From positions 30,001 to 94,000 of the forward strand of contig JAWDGP010000454.1 in NCBI GenBank assembly GCA_033675545.1: a DNA stretch of 64,000 nucleotides, in the 5' to 3' direction. The position numbers and the translations under genes are program-made. The notes beneath the pieces are model-generated. The model searched no databases, had not been told where the DNA came from, and was given only the letters and a program-made list of their open reading frames with translations. How positions within the stretch are numbered: position 1 is the first letter of the stretch; the number at the start of each line of letters is the position of its first letter. Below are positions 26,688 to 38,740 of the stretch, piece after piece. Source of the DNA: Elysia crispata. Lineage: Eukaryota > Mollusca > Gastropoda > Plakobranchidae.

Positions 26688-29600
26688 ACAGAGAGACACT
26701 CACACAGACAGAGGCAGAGACAGGCAGACAGAGAAATAAATCGGACAAAATATAACCTATTCATTTATACAACTTTATTAACATAGGTTGTTGGTTTACG
26801 GTTTTTATGCAATATCTGACCAATTTTTTTTTCTCCATTTTTCTGTCCAGATCCACACCATTTGTACACAAGACCGGCAACTACATCACATAGCATTGGC
26901 TGGTGGAGTAAGGATGAACCATTGAAAACAAATCAGCCATGGGCACATGTGCCACGAAAAGTCAAACTAAACAGTGAAATGAGCAGGTAAATACTGTTTT
27001 AACAGTTGCTGTAAGTGTATGCTTAGATATTGATCATTGTCTATGTATTACCAGATTTATTGTCACCCTGTCTATGTTTCCTCAAGTATATATCCCACTG
27101 TTTGTGTTTCAATCAGTATATATTATCCCACTCTTTGTATTTCACCACATATATTGTCCCACTTTCTATGTTTTCTCAGGTATATTTTCCCACTATCTAT
27201 GTTTCCTCAGGTATATTTTCCCTCTATCTGTGTTTCCTCAGGTATATTTTCCCACTATCTGTGTTTCCTCAGGTATATTTTCCTATTGTACATGTTTCCT
27301 CAGGTATATTGCTCACTATCCAAGTGTTCTAAAATATATCATCACATTGTCCATGCCCCTCAAATATATTGTTCACTATCCAAGTGTTCTATAATATATC
27401 ATCACATTGTCCGTGCCCCTCAGATATATTGTTCACTATCCAAGTGTTCTAAAATATATCATCACATTGTCCGTGCCCCTCAGATATATTGTTCACTATC
27501 CAAGTGTTCTAAAATATATCATCACATTGTCCGTGCCCCTCAGATATATTGTTCACTATCCAAGTGTTCTAAAATATATCATCACATTGTCTGTGCCCCT
27601 CAGATATATTGCTCACTATCCAAGTGCTCTAAAATATATCATCACATTGTCCGTGCCCCTCAGATATATTGTTCACTATCCAAGTGTTCTAAAATATATC
27701 ATCACATTGTCCGTGCCCCTCAGATATATTGTTCACTATCCAAGTGTTCTAAAATATATCATCACATTGTCCATGCCCCTCAGATATATTGTTCACTATC
27801 CAAGTGTTCTAAAATATATCATCACATTGTCCATGCCCCTCAGGTATATTGTTCACTATCCAAGTGTTCTAAAATATATCATCACATTGTCCATGCCCCT
27901 CAGATATATTGTTCACTATCCAAGTGTTCTAAAATATATCATCACATTGTCCATGCCCCTCAGATATATTGTTCACTATCCAAGTGCTCTAAAATATATC
28001 ATCACATTGTCCATGCCCCTCAGATATATTGTTCACTATCCAAGTGCTCTAAAATATATCATCACATTGTCCATGCCCCTCAGATATATTGTTCACTATC
28101 CAAGTGCTCTAAAATATATCATCACATTGTCCATGCCCCTCAGATATATTGTTCACTATCCAAGTGTTCTAAAATATATCATCACATTGTCCATGCCCCT
28201 CAAATATATTGCTCACTATCCAAGTGTTCTAAAATATATCATCACGTTGTCCATGCCCCTCAAATATATTGTTCACTATCCAAGTGTTCTAAAATATATC
28301 ATCACGTTGTCCATGCCCCTCAAATATATTGTTCACTATCCAAGTGCTCTGAAATATATCATCACGTTGTCCATGCCCCTCAGATATATTGTTCACTATC
28401 CAAGTGCTCTAAAATATATCATCACGTTGTCCATGCCCCTCAAATATATTGTTCACTATCCAAGTGCTCTAAAATATATCATCACATTGTCCATGCCCCT
28501 CAGATATATTGTTCACTATCCAAGTGCTCTAAAATATATCATCACGTTGTCCATGCCCCTCAGATATATTGTTCACTATCCAAGTGCTCTAAAATATATC
28601 ATCACGTTGTCCATGCCCCTCAAATATATTGTTCACTATCCAAGTGCTCTAAAATATATCATCACATTGTCCATGCCCCTCAGATATATTGTTCACTATC
28701 CAAGTGCTCTAAAATATATCATCACATTGTCCATGCCCCTCAGATATATTGTTCACTATCCAAGTGTTCTAAAATATATCATCACGTTGTCCATGCCCCT
28801 CAGATATATTGTTCACTATCCAAGTGCTCTAAAATATATCATCACGTTGTCCATGCCCCTCAGATATATTGTTCACTATCCAAGTGTTCTAAAATATATC
28901 ATCACATTGTCCGTGCCCCTCAGATATATTGTTCACTATCCAAGTGTTCTAAAATATATCATCACATTGTCCATGCCCCTCAGGTATATTGTCCCACTGG
29001 CTATGATTCCACCAGGTTTATTGTCCCATTGTCTATGTTTCATCAGGTGTCTTGTGCCATTTCCGGTGTACTTTTTTTTTTTTTTTCAAAGTATAACATG
29101 CGACTCTACATGTTCTCAGGCAAATTGTCCAACTTTCTTTGTTTCCCAAGGAATAAAGCTCTACTTTCCACTTCTCTTAAAAAACACATGATTGTTTCCT
29201 CATGTGTACTGTCCCACTTTTTCAAATCCTATTGAAAATGTATCATAATTAATACGATTATCTTTTTTTTTCATCTTTTTTTTAAATGATGAAAAAAACC
29301 CACTTTATTGGTCCTCTAGATACTGAATGAGGTAGAAAATTAATTTTAAAAACTCATTTGCGCTGTCAATCTATAGAAGAATTTAAATACTATATTTCTT
29401 TTTTTCCCCTGGATCATAATGTAAATTATTTTATTGTTTCTATTCATTTTATCAAACTTCTTGTAGTTTGCAAATTTTGTTCCGTGATGAGTGTTAGAAT
29501 ATGTTTAAAGCAAAGGTTGAGTCGGTGCTTCCTGTTTGACAGCATGGACGGAAAACATGTTAATAGTTAGAGACTTGGGATTGCTCATAATTATATCATA

Positions 29601-30108
29601 ACACTGATCTTTATGATTGTTGCCTTATGTGTCCACCAAACACTGTTGCTGGGAAGTAAATAAATCACGTTCAGTTCTTTACTGGTTGGCTTGATTAGTC
29701 AGATAAGTTTGATATAACCCTTCAACCAAGAAGGGTTGAAACCTTGTATGTCTCAGAACTTTCTTTCAATTAAACCTCAGTAAAGCTTGAAAATTTCTAA
29801 AGCTCAGCAGCAAGTCTTTGCTGTCATTCCCAGGTATGATTGAGGATCATTCAATCTAATATGAATAAATATTAAACTATTCATACATTGTAGTATGTTT
29901 GTCAAGAGAAATTACCTGATCTATTTAAAAATATGATGGTGAACAAGGCTGGCGGAAAAAAAAACAACTGTTCTAACATTGGATTGTATTTTTTTTTTGT
30001 AACAGGCCTGCATTGGATGCATAATATGATTTTTTATTTCACACTTTAATTCATGCCAGATTTGTGAACGAGATGAAATTGACAAATCGCCAGTTTACGC
30101 TGTTTTGA
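26070..30108 (+). CDS. SPMIP11: Sperm microtubule inner protein 11 / TEX49 homologue, 3 exons, complete coding sequence
   Basis: Coding exons are 26070-26319, 26851-26986 and 30060-30108. They join in frame (G|AT makes Asp84, AG|A makes Arg129) to give 144 residues and a TGA stop. The N-terminus MSFFGITHLGYQN matches the FF...LGYQN start of vertebrate TEX49. Residues 100-103 (GWWS), the following DEP...QPW...PRKVKL, and the C-terminus SRF...LTNRQFTLF align with its WWS and C-terminal MTRF...NDRTFSLY-type segments. The family is known as a small structural protein inside sperm/ciliary doublet microtubules. No domain with enzymatic residues, signal peptide or membrane segment is visible. A competing donor at 26336 (AAA|GTAAGG) would hit a stop soon after exon 2 starts, so the donor at 26320 is preferred. 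The homology call is from memory of the family, without a search. It is divergent from CCT5. Confidence 0.78.
26425..26575 (-). mobile_element. Possible tRNA-derived SINE fragment
   Basis: On the minus strand this part of SPMIP11 intron 1 reads GGTCGGGATTCGAATCCTGG near 26504-26525, which resembles a tRNA pol III B box with T-arm. An A-box is not convincing and no poly(A) or tail repeat is seen, so it is at best a decayed SINE. Confidence 0.35.
26597..26684. repeat. (GA)n microsatellite, SPMIP11 intron 1
   Basis: Nearly pure GA dinucleotides for about 85 bp. Confidence 0.95.
27040..29060. repeat. Minisatellite in SPMIP11 intron 2: 31-bp monomers flanking 28 copies of a 60-bp dimer
   Basis: The core at about 27311-28990 has a strict 60-bp period with about 28 copies. 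The unit is two related 30-bp halves, ATATATTGTTCACTATCC and ATATATCATCACATTGTCC. At the left (about 27150-27310) the array decays into 31-bp monomers such as CAGGTATATTTTCCCACTAT, and single diverged monomers continue on both edges. The core reads open over more than 700 codons in two plus-strand frames because 60 is a multiple of 3. It lies inside an intron between exons that splice in frame, so it is not taken as coding. Confidence 0.95.
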
Positions 30109-32480
30109 AGCTGCCTCGACCTCGCCTTACACCAATGTTACCAAAGAGATCGCTCCACTTTCTACTCCTTCCGTCCCTCAACTGAATACCCAGTTTTTAT
30201 CCTCGGGCCATAAATCGCTTCTGAGACAACTAGTTTTATTGATCTTTTTCTTCATGATTCATTGTCAAATTAGTACATATACATATATATAAATGTTCAA
30301 ATGTTAAGATGACAAAGTCATTTTGAACATCATCAATATCCTTAAGAAAGCATATACAGGTTTGAGATGGTAGTTTACTTATTCTTTTCACCAATTAGAA
30401 TTTTTTTTGTCGGGTATGAAAGTTCTATAAGTATGGAATTTATATATTGTCAGTGTAGAGATGTGCAGCGATGTTTCCCCCTGTGACCTACGAAGTGTTA
30501 AGGCCGGGCAGGGCAAAGAAACTCTTTAAAAAACTTTTCTATCTTTTTTTGCTCAAATACTCTCTCGTGATCATCATCATCATACTGATGAAACAACTCA
30601 CTACAATTGTGCAAATAAGTGTAGAAGTAACTTCTCTTGTTTTGTTCTGTATGCATTTTTATATCACTACAAATAATAATTATACATATAATTGTAGTGC
30701 AAATTTGACTATAAGTTAAGAGAGCTATTCAGAAATGAAAAGCAACATTATTTGTGAATTGAGCAACGTTTGGCTGAAGCTTTGAACATTTGATGCAATG
30801 GTATTGTTAAGTCCTTATTTATTACCAGGTAGTCTTTTTGTGGAGAGAAAGTGATCTTATCTGTGGAGACAATTTTTCAGCTATTTGAAGTTATAAATGG
30901 CTAAACCAATGAGAAAAATTTCCATTGCTACATAAATTACTTTCATTTCAAAACTCTATTACATTGATTTTATGTACAGGCCTACATTCTTTTGTAAGCT
31001 TAAGATGTGGCTTCTTTAAGCTTAACTTATCCTTGTGTGTGATACTTTTGTTTAATTGCCTTTTCGATTCACACATTCGTTAACCATGGCAAGTCCGCCT
31101 CTTCTGTAATAGAAGTTAACAAGAAGTTCAGGGAAAACAAAACTTAGAGTGCTTGCCTTAGAGTTAAATTACTTTTGTTTGAGAAAGCCACTCGTTCATC
31201 TATGTTGGTTCCTCAAAGTTAAAAGCTTATGAAAGATTTTCCGCCTTAAAGGAAGCTTAGGACAGTTTCACATTTATTGCTCTACCCATATGCAATGTAC
31301 ATTTGCCCTGGATGCTGGGAACAAAACCTGTTCACATAATCACAATGAAATGAACCACAGGCAGGTTTTGTCCACACAAGCTTTTTGGCGTGAAATGATA
31401 TTTTATTCAAGGTTGATAAATCACAAATTATGCAGTTTTACTTGAAAGGACTTGAATTTAAAATAATATATTTAAACAAATTCATATACATTCCTTAGAG
31501 TGCCTTTGTTTTCTTGTGTTAGTTTGTATATAAACAAAGCAAAACAAAAACAGAACATCAAGCTACTCCTTTGAGGTTACGACAGACTGTGATTCACTTA
31601 GTTAAAACGTTTTATTGAAATTATATCCCTGTTAAAAGATAAGTAGATAATCCATGCATTATATGATCGGATGTCATATAAATAAGACAGAGAAGTGTCA
31701 ACTAAAGTGCTCTCCCCTTGAATTGAACCCTGATAACTTTTCTTAATGTCATCATCTAGTTTTACCCCTTTTTAATTTTTTTTTTATCTTTGTATTATTG
31801 AAATGGATACGTTGTTCATTGATGCATTTTAATCTCCCACCCCTACAAAATGAAGCATAGGGATATTTTTCATTAAAATCCCTCAATACATGGGCTAAAA
31901 AATTTGTCTAGGGCAAGCTTATGGTAATCTAAATGTACAGTATTTTTTTTTCTTATGTTTTTCATATCAATGCACATAAGATGTTGTTTTACAGAGGAGT
32001 TTTGTGTTGTCACATTTGATCATTTATGGGATTTAGGTCGCCATATTTTTATATTATTAAGATCATTGTTTACAATGAATAAATAAATATAAATATTGGA
32101 AAGAAAAATGAGTTTTTTTTAATACTTCTTATGCAAACCGCTAATTATGAAATTCAATTTAGAGTCAAAAGTGTAAATTTCCTGATTTCGGTGTTTGTCT
32201 AGACTTTGTGTTTAGTATTCATGTCTCATTTGATAAAAGAGCGTCCTCAGTACAATGGTGAACAGTATGGACAGGCTAGGCTACTACATGTATGGTTTAT
32301 AGGGCTTACCGGACGGGTACCGTGATAATACCTTGGTCTAGATCTAGACACACAATTCGATCAACGGTTTAAAAAAGTTAGAAGTCATAGGACTTGAAGA
32401 AGTAAAATTTGACCGGCGACCATTTTTTTCTAGTCGAGCTGTCCCCAGAAAGCTGGAGCTGAAGAGAAAATAACGCATTT
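30109..32480. other. SPMIP11 3' flank and intergenic; no gene seen
   Basis: AT-rich sequence with short frames only. It includes the SPMIP11 3' UTR, but I could not choose a poly(A) signal. A CTAGAT palindrome lies near 32337. Confidence 0.5.
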
Positions 32481-32565
32481 CAAAATACATGTAATTATGT
32501 TCAATGCAAAATCCCGAACACATTATTCACATTGCTACATGCAACCTCATTTATATATAACTATG

Positions 32566-33146
32566 CATACATACATACATACATACATACATACATACAT
32601 ACATACATACACAGGAAGATTTCAGTGAAGAAAACAGGTAATATCCATTTCACTTGTCTCTGCTTTTGGCTCCAAAGAGGTCAAGGGAAGGAAAGGAAGG
32701 GGGAAAAATAATTCATGTGAAAAACTAAAGTACTTTAGGAGTCTAAAGTGACCAAAAACTAATGTCCAATCTTTTCCTTAGCAGCGCCTCTGTTGATCAT
32801 AACGTTCTCTTAATAAAGCCGTACATCTCATGTTTTGCTACACAGCAAAATGGCTGACTCGGGGAATCCACGCAGTTAATGAACGTTTAAAGCGCCAACT
32901 TGTTTATAGAGGAGGAGACTGTAGCAATGATTAAGATGGTCGAGCTTTGACATCGCCAGATATTTAAGAACTTAAAGGTTATTAGAATTCTCCAGAGACA
33001 AGCATTGCTTGGTGGTTGCGAAGCGTTAGCAAAAGCTTTAAAATGCAAAACCGGTTAATTCAATTTTGAAGAAAAGATGCAATGAAACAAGTTCCAATTG
33101 AAAAATTATAGGTTGAATCAAGCCCAAAGAATTGCGAAAAAGAATT
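32566..33146 (-). repeat. Dispersed repeat, copy A (inverted)
   Basis: This copy is in reverse orientation to copies B and C. The X part, 32805-33146, is a near-identical inverted match of 34581-34925. The Y part (GGTAATATCCAT...TTTTGGCTCC, about 32630-32675) matches 36070-36117 and about 37230-37262. A (CATA)n run at 32566-32611 corresponds to the GTAT runs at the ends of copies B and C. Confidence 0.85.
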
Positions 33147-34580
33147 TGTTAATCATGACAAGGCCAAAAAATACAAGACCATCAATAGAGATTCTGCTCA
33201 GTTTAAAAAATAAATAGGTTTCACATACACAAATAAATTTTTCATGATTGTACTGGACACAAGTAGACCTGAATTTGGAACTGCTAATCTATTCTGAACG
33301 CGCCTCGCTCTGAGGTAGAGGATATTTACACAAATATGTTTTAAGTTCCAGAGACTACAACCAACAAACTTTGGGATCCATACTATATAACTATAATTTG
33401 TTTCTTTTAAAATGCTGTATTACAAAGCTAGTTTCAAGCGAGTATTTGAAAATCATCAGCTGTTTTAATTTCATAGTCGGACATATCCTTTTTTTTAAGA
33501 AATTAAAAAAAAGCAAAAAAAAAAAAAACAACAACGCAGAAACCATTATTCTTCAACATGCAGAAAAGACAACCCTGTACAAATTATTTGCTCTTAAAAC
33601 AAGTCAAACAACCCAACATTAAATATTTATCAGCTCACAAAGCAAGTGTTGCTAAGCACTTTTTGTCAAGAGTTAAAATCCTTTACATTCACTCTCAAAC
33701 TATTAACACAGTTTACAATTTTAACTGAAGCAGATCATTGTAGTACTCTTGTAGAGAAAAGTTTTCATTCGCAGTTATCGTTATTGATATTTCTGACCGT
33801 CAAACTCGACGGGTAAGTGTACATAATTATTCCTAGCTCCTATTAAATCTAAAACTGAGCGAGTAAGGTCCTATTCGTTTCCACTGTTCATGAATTGTCA
33901 CAAACTATCTTTTCAGAACATAAGAAATGACAGAGCCGACCACGACTCCAGCTAATTATTTGAGAGTTTCGAGTCTGCTTTAATACAAAATCAGTGCAGA
34001 GTTTTCCAGAGTCCCGAGAAAGCCCTTTCAGCGGAAATTTCTGAATAAGATTTCTAAAAGCTAGCGCAAAAATCGTAACATTGAAAATCTTAAATTGATT
34101 TGCAGAAATTTCTAATTATTCTGATTTCTTTGCTTTGTGGACTTAAAATGAAAAATAGTAAATTATTATTTCCTAGTTTTGCGAGGTAATGCTCCAAACT
34201 CTTTTAAGGCCACGGTTTCAAAGTACTGTCGCTGTTAAAATCTATAACATAAAGATATTTTTCATATTGGTTTCTGTCGATTGGCGATTGGTCTGGTAAA
34301 TAATTCTAGACATTTAATATGATAGTCTAAGCCAAAATATAATCACCTGAGAGAATCACACTTTCAGATGGACGTAGAGCTCGCAAATTATTTAATGGGT
34401 AAATTTATGTTCTCAAAATATCCTCAACTTTTTTAGAGAGACCCTTAGCCCTGAGAGTGGTGGTTTAGTTATATACTGAAGTTAGGTCTTTACTGGAATG
34501 GGAAAATCTACACAGAATTTAATTTTCTCAGAAATGCATAATACTTTTTATACTTAAAAATGTAACAGGATCACCTATAT
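33147..34580. other. Loop between inverted copies A and B; no gene seen
   Basis: AT-rich with no coding evidence. It is enclosed by about 340-bp inverted arms, so the block 32805-34925 could form a large hairpin. Confidence 0.6.
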
Positions 34581-36180
34581 TTCTTTCTTTCGGATTTGCT
34601 TAGGTTTGATTTAACCTATGAACTTTAATTTGGAACTTTTTTTGCATTGCATCATTTCTGCAAAATTGAATTAACCGGTTTTGCATTTTAAAGTTTTTGC
34701 TAACGCTTCGCAACGACCAAGCAATGCTTGTCTCTGGAGAATTGTAATTACCTTAAAGTTCTTAAATATCTGGCGATGTCAAAGCTCGACCATTTTAATC
34801 ATTGCTATTGTCTCTTCCTCTATAAACAAAGTGGCGCTTTAAACGTTCATTAACTGCGTGGATTCCCCGAGTCAGCCATTTTGTTGTGAGGCAAAACATG
34901 AGATGTACGGCTTTATTAAGAGAATATTAGCCATGTTTCACACATTGAATTACGTACCGTAAACATGAGTCATAACGTAACTAACACGTGGTTTCCCTGG
35001 TGACGTGTGCAAATCGGCCTGCATTGTTTACATCTGAAGCCGCAAGCTAGCGTTGGGCCTGGTCAGTCTTGTCAGCTGTTAAAACCAGTGAAATCTGCTG
35101 CTGCTGATAAAACTATCTCGCATCATGTGATTGTTATATAACGTAACTGTGTGAGCATGCAGTGGAAAAAAAACTCTCCACATCGCGCTTGCGCCTGGTC
35201 CAGGCTAGTACTCAGTACCGGTAGCATCAGAGCATCGCTGGCAGTCTCAATGTAACCCTTAGATAACAGTTACGTTCTCGATGAGAGTGCTAGCATGTTT
35301 GCGAAACGCGATTCTGCTACGTACAGCTGGGTGGGAGGAGATTATGCAAACGATGTCGGTCAGTCTAAAAATATAACGTCGTAGCCTAGCCAATGGCTCG
35401 TAAGCCTTTCCTGAGAAACCTCAGAAATATAACGTCGTATCCTAGCCTATGGCTCGTAAGCCTTTCCTGAGAAACCTCAGAAATATAACGTCGTATCCTA
35501 GCCTATGGCTCGTAAGCCTTTCCTGAGAAACCTCAGAAATATAACGTCGTATCCTAGCCTATGGCTCGTAAGCCTTTCCTGAGAAACCTCAGAAATATAA
35601 CGTCGTAATCTAGCCTATGGCTCGTAAACCTTTCCTGAGAAACCTCAGAAATATAACGTCGTATCCTAGCCTATGGCTCGTAAACCTTTCCTGAGAAACC
35701 TCAGAAATATAACGTCGTATCCTAGCCTATGGCTCGTAAACCTTTCCTGAGAAACCTCAGAAATATAACGTCGTATCCTAGCCAATGGCTCGTAAGCCTT
35801 TCCTGAGAAACCTCAGAAATATAACGTCGTATCCTAGCCTATGGCTCGTAAGCCTTTCCTGAAAACCTCAGAACTATTAGTGTCACCTGAGGCATTGCTG
35901 AGGACAAGATTGGACGTTAGTTTTATTGTCAATATATAAGGCTCTTAAACAAATCTAGTTTTTCAGATGAATCATTTTTTTTAACCGAAGGTTACTCAGG
36001 ACACTCACTCTTTTTTATTCAATGTTTTATGCAACTATACTGAGCATGACTCTCCCCATTATCTCCCATTTACCGATTAGGAGCCAAAAGCAGAGACCGA
36101 ATAAAATGGATATTACCTGCTTTCTTTATAGAAAGCTTCGTGTGTATGTACATGTATGTATGTATGTATATGGGATGCAT
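34581..36180 (+). repeat. Dispersed repeat, copy B, with an insertion carrying a 56-bp array
   Basis: The X part at 34581-34925 matches copy A at most positions, with roughly 15-20 differences by eye over about 265 bp compared. Relative to A and C, copy B has about 950 extra bases (about 34926-35880). After that the shared stretch AAGATTGGACGTTAG resumes, and the Y part follows at about 36070-36180. Confidence 0.85.
35368..35878. repeat. Minisatellite, 56-bp unit, about 9 copies
   Basis: Units contain AATATAACGTCGTATCCTAG, CTATGGCTCGTAAGCC and TTTCCTGAGAAACCTCAG. Variation is limited to a few positions (CCAATGG/CCTATGG, GTAAG/GTAAA, GTATC/GTAGC). Confidence 0.95.
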
Positions 36181-36292
36181 GAATGCATGTTTTCTTGCAG
36201 TTTTAAACCTTTTGTTATCGCATGGAAGCAGGCAGACAATGCCTGGGGTATTATGATTAGCTTAAAGCTCTTGAAGCTCTTGCAATGCCAAA

Positions 36293-36864
36293 AGCTCTAC
36301 CAATGTATGTCATGTCATAGTCTCTCCTTCTATAAAGAAGTTCAAGCTCTACCAATGTATGTCATATCATAGTCTCTCCTTCTATAAAGAAGTTCAACCT
36401 CTACCAATGTATGACATGTCATAGTTTCTCCTTCTATAAAGAAGTTCAAGCTCTACCAATGTATGTCATGTCATAGTCTCTCCTTCTATAAAGAAGTTCA
36501 AGCTCTACCAATGTATGTCATGTCATTGTCTCTCCTTCTATAAAGAAGTGCAAGCTCTACCAATGTATGTCATGTCATTGTCTCTCCTTCTATAAAGAAG
36601 TGCAAGCTCTACCAATGTATGTCATGTCATTGTCTCTCCTTCTATAAAGAAGTGCAAGCTCTACCAATGTATGACATGTCATTGCCTCTCCTTCTATAAA
36701 GAAGTGCAAGCTCTACCAATGTATGTCATGTTATTGTCTCTCCTTCTATAAAGAAGTGCAAGCTCTACCAATGTATGACATGTCATTGTCTCTCCTTCTA
36801 TAAAGAAGTTCAAGCTCTACCAATGTATGTCATGTGATGTCATTGTCTCTCCTATAAAGAAGTT
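36293..36864. repeat. Minisatellite, 52-bp unit, about 11 copies
   Basis: Units contain AGCTCTACCAATGTATGTCA and GTCTCTCCTTCTATAAAGAA. The unit corresponds base for base in length to one single-copy 52-bp segment of copies A and B (AGCTCGACCATTTTAATCAT...GTCTCTTCCTCTATAAAC in B). Confidence 0.92.
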
Positions 36865-37114
36865 AACGCTCTCAGGGTTCAACAACTACGTGAATTATTC
36901 GAATCAGCCATTTTAGCGTTAGGCAAAACATGTTAGCGATATTGCTTTATTCAGAGAATATACAAAACCCCAGTGATTTTGTTATTGAAGAGATTGCACA
37001 TTAGTTTTAATTAGCCTCAGGGCCTTAAACTAATCTGGTTATTTAAGTCGATTTTTCTTAACTGAGATAGATCTTTTTTTTTATTCAATGGTTATACTTT
37101 TATACTAAACTTAA

Positions 37115-37174
<60 letters not shown>
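37115..37174. repeat. (CT)n microsatellite
   Basis: A pure CT run of about 60 bp inside the spacer of dispersed-repeat copy C. Confidence 0.95.
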
Positions 37175-37178
<4 letters not shown>

Positions 37179-37330
37179 CCCGCCTCCCCCCCCCTTAAAA
37201 AATCCTCTCCTTTTCTTTCGAAAGCCAAAGGCTGGAGCCGAAAAAATGGATATTACCTGCTTTTTTAACTGAAAGCTTCGTGTTTATATCAATGTATGTT
37301 TGTGTCATGTATGTATGTATGCATGTATAC

Positions 37331-38686
37331 ATGTGTGTAAGTGAGGATGCATGTTATATGAATAATGTATTCCAGAAAATATTTTGAATTGTGTTCTTTT
37401 CTCTGCAGCTCTAGCCATCTAAGAAAGGCTCGATAAGAAAAAATGGTCGCCAGTCAATTTTTGCTTCTTCCATTCCCAAGACTTCTCAAGAAGGAAATTG
37501 TTTGTTTAGGAAGAAAAGAGTATTTAGTGCAAAATGTCTTGAATTTTTTAAAAAAGGATACTTTGCTACAAATTAATTTTTCTTTTTTTATTCTTTTCTC
37601 CCTACTTCACCACTGTTTCAAAACAGATAATAAAGATGTCGATATCTTTTGCCTTTATCTCCATTCATAATCTGCAATTCGTATGACAAAAAGGGTAAAA
37701 GAGAGAAGTTTGGGTCTAATTATTTTTTTTTCTAAGAGAAACAAAGATTTTCTTAAAACGCACTTCACTTCCGTGAAAAAAAAAACAACCAAAAAACAAA
37801 ACATATCGATGACTAATATCTCTAAGACTATTTTTGTAGCAAAGGATATTACCTTCTTTCCATTGAGTAGAAACTTCATTTCAAATATAACGGCAATTAG
37901 ACAACAAATAGAAAGATCCTGCAATCATTAATGGTTCCTGAGAAAATTATGAAGACTGAAAGTTATATACAAATTAGATTGTAAATATTTCATTGAATGT
38001 ATGCTCTTAGCTTTACAGTATGTAGATGAAAACCAGAAGGCTTCATTGAAAAAATAGGGATATTGATTTTTGAGTGTTCCTAGTCTAAAGCGTTAACTCG
38101 AAATCATTGTCTTCATTTTTTCATGCTGAGTATAAAACAAGAGTAGTTTTATCCTTTTAGTTCTGCAGTCAATATATCACAGTATCAATCTTATCTAGCT
38201 GAAGAAAAACCCATTAAACAATTAATGGTATTTATCTGTGCTCCTCAGTTCAATGTGCTCTGTTATTGGATGCTGTTATAAGAAAACTGAATACACAAAT
38301 TCAAATAAGAAAATGCTAAATGTATGTTTACACGAAGCGATTTGCAGCAAGCAACGCCACTCCACAAAATTCTCTGAGCATCAAGCAGCACATCGTGTCC
38401 CCTATGATTTGTAGAGCGCACCAAATCTTTCACTATTAGGCTACTTTCCACAAATCACATGCAATTCGAAATGCTGCTTGTGCCTTCAAAGCATTTTGTG
38501 GAATGGTGCTGCTTGTTTCGTGTTAACATACCTTAACACCTATTATACTTGTAGCAATTCAAGCTTGAATGTTGACAGTGTTGATTTTAACCTGGAATGA
38601 AACCAAGAGCGCCGAAGATTGTGTGTCAACGTAATCAAAGTACGCATTTCAGTTTCAGTTTTACGTGTAAGCCTGTGGGACAAGTC

Positions 38687-38740
<54 letters not shown>

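Larger units (their letters stand above)
36190..37330 (+). repeat. Dispersed repeat, copy C, with internally expanded 52-bp segment
   Basis: Flanks of copy C match X of copies A and B: the AGTTTTAAACCTTTTG-like start, then AACTACGTG, TCAGCCATTTT and GGCAAAACATG near 36887-36930. The Y part (ATGGATATTACCTGC, GAAAGCTTCGTG) is at about 37247-37281. Inside, one X segment is present as an eleven-copy array. Confidence 0.8.

Noticed and set aside
27037-29235. Open frame of more than 700 codons made of a 20-residue repeat
   Set aside because: It is the 60-bp minisatellite read in a frame without stops. It is open in two frames, lies inside SPMIP11 intron 2, and flanking exons splice in frame without it.
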